Below are positions 61,555 through 64,000 of a stretch of 64,000 nt of DNA, one piece after another. The stretch is from Stentor roeselii (lineage: Eukaryota > Ciliophora > Heterotrichea > Heterotrichida > Stentoridae), in assembly GCA_006503475.1 (NCBI GenBank), contig RSEH01000142.1:58866-122865 (forward strand). The letters are read 5' to 3'. A program made the position numbers and the translations under genes. Under the pieces are notes generated by a model. The model had not been told where the DNA came from. It did not search any database and worked only from the letters and a program-made list of their open reading frames with translations. Positions within the stretch are counted from its first letter, which is position 1, and every line of letters starts with the position of its first letter.

Positions 61555-64000
61555 ATGTCTGCCTTAATCTTGGCTATTTCTCTAATCTCTCACACTAGCT
61601 GTGAATCAATTCAAGATCAGGTATTGGATCAGAATTCTGTAGCTCTGATAGAAGAAAAAGAGATTTTGGAAATAGATACCTTAAAAATTTACATATTCGA
61701 AATGTTCAGTTATTCTGATCTCATAACACAAAAAGAACTTTCAATAGAAAACTTAGATATCAGCCAAAAAGACTTAGAAAATGATGAAAAACTCGAAAAA
61801 TGCTGCAGAAAATACGAGATAGAAGAGGGTGATAATTATAAAAATATAATTATACTCCTTTACCATTTTTTTCAACAGGACATTACTATATACAAGTGTT
61901 CAAATAGAAATCGAATAGGTATTGTAAAAATTAATGGGGAAAACTTCAATGATATTGTGGAAAGAAGAAAAATACTAAATTTTATCAATGAAAAATTAAA
62001 TAAAAGCTTTAAGAGATTTATTTTTGAGAGGATTGGTGAGAATAATTTTTTGAATATCCATGAAACAAGAAAAAGAAAAACTCAAGGCTATTATGATTTT
62101 ATTAACCATACTAATTTAAGAAATGATTCATGTGTAGGTTGTGCAGTTTTGGACTATCAATATTTTGATCTATTTTCAGAAATAGACTTAGAAAATGTTT
62201 ATTATGAATTAAAAAACTGGATACTAATAAATAAAACCACATGCTCATATTGCAGGTACAATTCAATATGCGACATCGAAATTCCTTTACTATCATTACT
62301 AAAACTCTTAAATTTGAATTCAATCTCAATAAATAAATTTATATGTTCAGATAATTTCCCTCTCTATGTCTTTTTGTTTAACCAATTAAAATCAAGTTGT
62401 CTTGAAAAATACGAAAATTTAACTATGATGTTCATAGACTACAGCATCGCTTGTTTAATAAATTATCGATCAAAAGTATTATCTAATTATTCATATTCCT
62501 ATATTTATAGAATAGATGAGGTCAGCTGGTATATAAATGAATTTTTATATAGAGTAATGAAAGAAGGATGGCTTGACATCGGATCAAGTATCAATTATAC
62601 ATCATCATTCTTTGGTCTATCTCCAAGAATTGATGTTTCATGCGAAATAAAAATCGCTACTAAAATACCTCTTATTGTTCAGAAGAAATGCACATCTTTA
62701 AATTCAATAGTGCTTAAAGTTACAATGAAATTTATTAATGTTTATCCAGTATCAGAAGCGATTTCAATAATTTATTGGAAAATAGGAACTTTCGAAACTA
62801 TAAATCAAATAAACTATCCAACTTTCAATGGTGAATATGATATTTGGTGTGATTCAAATACACCTTTTGATACTATTAATCTTAATGCATATGAAGATAT
62901 TTCAAATGGCATTAAGATTTATTATAATTATCAAGTTTCATATTTGATTGTCTCCTCGACTGAATTAAAAGTTTTTGTTAACCAAGGCTTTTACCTAGCT
63001 TTACACAAATGTCAGCAGAGTTTATGTGAAATATGTACAAATTACTCTTATTGTATCGATTGTATATATGATCATAGTAATAATAATGGAATATGCTATG
63101 AATGTTTAGCAGGATGTAACGATTGTAATCTAGACCAACAATGTATAGATTGTAAAAGTGGTTATTACTTACCTCAAAACGAAACTCAATGCGATAATTG
63201 TGAAATAAATTGTTATCACTGTAATAGTGATGGCCAATGTGTTTATTGTTTTACTTATTTCGGATTAAACCCGGCAAATCTAACAACTTGTATCAATTGT
63301 TTGGATATTAACTGTCAGTATTGCAATTCAAATGCCAATATATGTAATTACTGTAATTATAAATATGGATTCAATTCGAATTCGGTTTGTGTAAGTTGTG
63401 CTGATCCACACTGCCAATATTGTGGTAGTAATTTTGCTTATTGCGATCATTGTGAAGTTAAATATCAGAAAAATTCATCGCTAAATCAGTGTGTATCCTG
63501 TCCATCAAACTGTGATTACTGTAATCAAGACCTTATTTGTTATCAGTGCTCAATAGGTTATGGTCTTGAGTTTAATTCAAGAATATGCTCACCGTGTGGA
63601 ACTAACTGTACGTATTGTTATTATTTTGATTACTGTAATCAATGTGAACCTGGTTTGTGTTCAAGCTCCTCAAACAGTTCATGTGGAATCCATCAAGATT
63701 GCCTTTTATGTTCAACTGATTTGATTTGTTTACTTTGTAAAAATCCAGCTCTTATTCCTAGTCAAATTGAAGGATGTGAGTGCACTGAAGGTTTCTATAG
63801 AGATTCAACAGATATATGTCAGCCTTGCCTAAGCGAATGCTTGACTTGCTCAAATAGCAGCAGCTGTATAGAATGCATTCCAGAATATTCAGTTTACAAT
63901 TCGAGTCTAGGATGCATTTGCCGAGAAGGTTATTTTCTATCAACTTCGATGCAAAATATTGATGGCTGTCAGATATGCAATTCTTCATGTGAAACCTGCT
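61555..64000 (+). CDS. Secreted Cys-rich protein, 3' end beyond window
   Basis: ATG 61555 opens 815 codons without a stop to the window end. Signal peptide MSALILAISLISHTSC. Residues about 20-480 form an unrecognised domain with scattered Cys; from about residue 480 the protein is a dense furin/GF-receptor-like Cys-rich array (CxxC.....C..GYY..., e.g. CYECLAGCNDCNLDQQCIDC, CLSECLTCSNSSSCIEC). This Cys spacing is that of the ectodomain at 52727-58732, but the PIP...RG.YF modules are not seen. Probably a receptor or surface-coat protein; a transmembrane end may lie outside. Preceded by TATTATATAAATA. Confidence 0.85.
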   Translation, partial: MSALILAISLISHTSCESIQDQVLDQNSVALIEEKEILEIDTLKIYIFEMFSYSDLITQKELSIENLDISQKDLENDEKLEKCCRKYEIEEGDNYKNIIILLYHFFQQDITIYKCSNRNRIGIVKINGENFNDIVERRKILNFINEKLNKSFKRFIFERIGENNFLNIHETRKRKTQGYYDFINHTNLRNDSCVGCAVLDYQYFDLFSEIDLENVYYELKNWILINKTTCSYCRYNSICDIEIPLLSLLKLLNLNSISINKFICSDNFPLYVFLFNQLKSSCLEKYENLTMMFIDYSIACLINYRSKVLSNYSYSYIYRIDEVSWYINEFLYRVMKEGWLDIGSSINYTSSFFGLSPRIDVSCEIKIATKIPLIVQKKCTSLNSIVLKVTMKFINVYPVSEAISIIYWKIGTFETINQINYPTFNGEYDIWCDSNTPFDTINLNAYEDISNGIKIYYNYQVSYLIVSSTELKVFVNQGFYLALHKCQQSLCEICTNYSYCIDCIYDHSNNNGICYECLAGCNDCNLDQQCIDCKSGYYLPQNETQCDNCEINCYHCNSDGQCVYCFTYFGLNPANLTTCINCLDINCQYCNSNANICNYCNYKYGFNSNSVCVSCADPHCQYCGSNFAYCDHCEVKYQKNSSLNQCVSCPSNCDYCNQDLICYQCSIGYGLEFNSRICSPCGTNCTYCYYFDYCNQCEPGLCSSSSNSSCGIHQDCLLCSTDLICLLCKNPALIPSQIEGCECTEGFYRDSTDICQPCLSECLTCSNSSSCIECIPEYSVYNSSLGCICREGYFLSTSMQNIDGCQICNSSCETC

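Noticed and set aside
1-64000. CRISPR arrays, insertion sequences, integrases, tRNA and rRNA genes
   Set aside because: I found no such signal in reading both strands; the window is eukaryotic.

Overview
The window looks like macronuclear DNA from a ciliate of the heterotrich group, most like Stentor. Three things point there. (1) Genes are packed head to tail with gaps of tens of bases and are AT-rich. (2) At least 13 introns are exactly 15 nt, GT...AG, and each is required to keep a recognisable protein in frame or to align paralogs. (3) TAA, TAG and TGA all end proteins here (for example TAA in importin beta, TAG in the ANK-kinase, TGA in the FEN1-like gene), so the code is standard, unlike most other ciliates. 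Tiny 15-16 nt introns with a standard code are established for Stentor; the genus is an inference.

Layout. 0-12.4 kb: a truncated SPRY protein, a PIN-type membrane carrier with four introns, a tail-anchored coiled-coil protein, an ankyrin-AGC kinase whose 3' end is copied in a tandem repeat, a 1249-aa alpha-solenoid of unknown role, an atypical myristoylated small GTPase that starts 6 bp away from it, and an unknown two-exon gene. 12.7-18 kb: importin beta and three small unknown genes. 18-25.3 kb: an accessory-looking cluster of two RING-IBR-RING proteins in opposite orientation flanking two tandem MORN paralogs. One MORN copy carries two in-frame TAA codons; the other has a frame change at an A-rich slippery sequence. 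25.3-30.4 kb: an extended COX5B-like mitochondrial protein, an XRCC3-like recombinase, small membrane-tethered or unknown proteins and an ASH2-type SPRY protein. 30.4-39.4 kb: one 2995-aa protein built of about 30 W-centred helical repeats with a 69-residue period, resembling Sfi1-type centrin/spasmin-binding scaffolds of contractile fibres. 39.6-48.7 kb: a polycystin-2-like channel, an unknown Pro-rich protein, a FEN1 paralog that has lost most catalytic acids but kept its PCNA-binding box, a DEAD-box helicase with DEGD, an acylated small protein, a Rab-like GTPase in three exons, a POP5/RPP14-like protein and a secreted Cys-rich protein. 48.7-64 kb: an IQ/TPR protein, a coiled-coil protein, a 1991-aa Cys-rich multi-pass surface protein, 2.8 kb without genes, and the start of another secreted Cys-rich protein running off the end.

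The genes do not form one pathway. Themes that recur are calcium/contractility (giant repeat protein, polycystin channel, IQ protein), membrane traffic and lipid-anchored small proteins, ubiquitin ligation (RBR pair), and DNA repair factors (XRCC3-like, FEN1-like). Most interesting for follow-up: the giant repeat protein, the predicted catalytically dead FEN1, the MORN pair with stops and frame change, the introns hidden inside open frames, and the divergent start codons inside a 12-bp palindrome.
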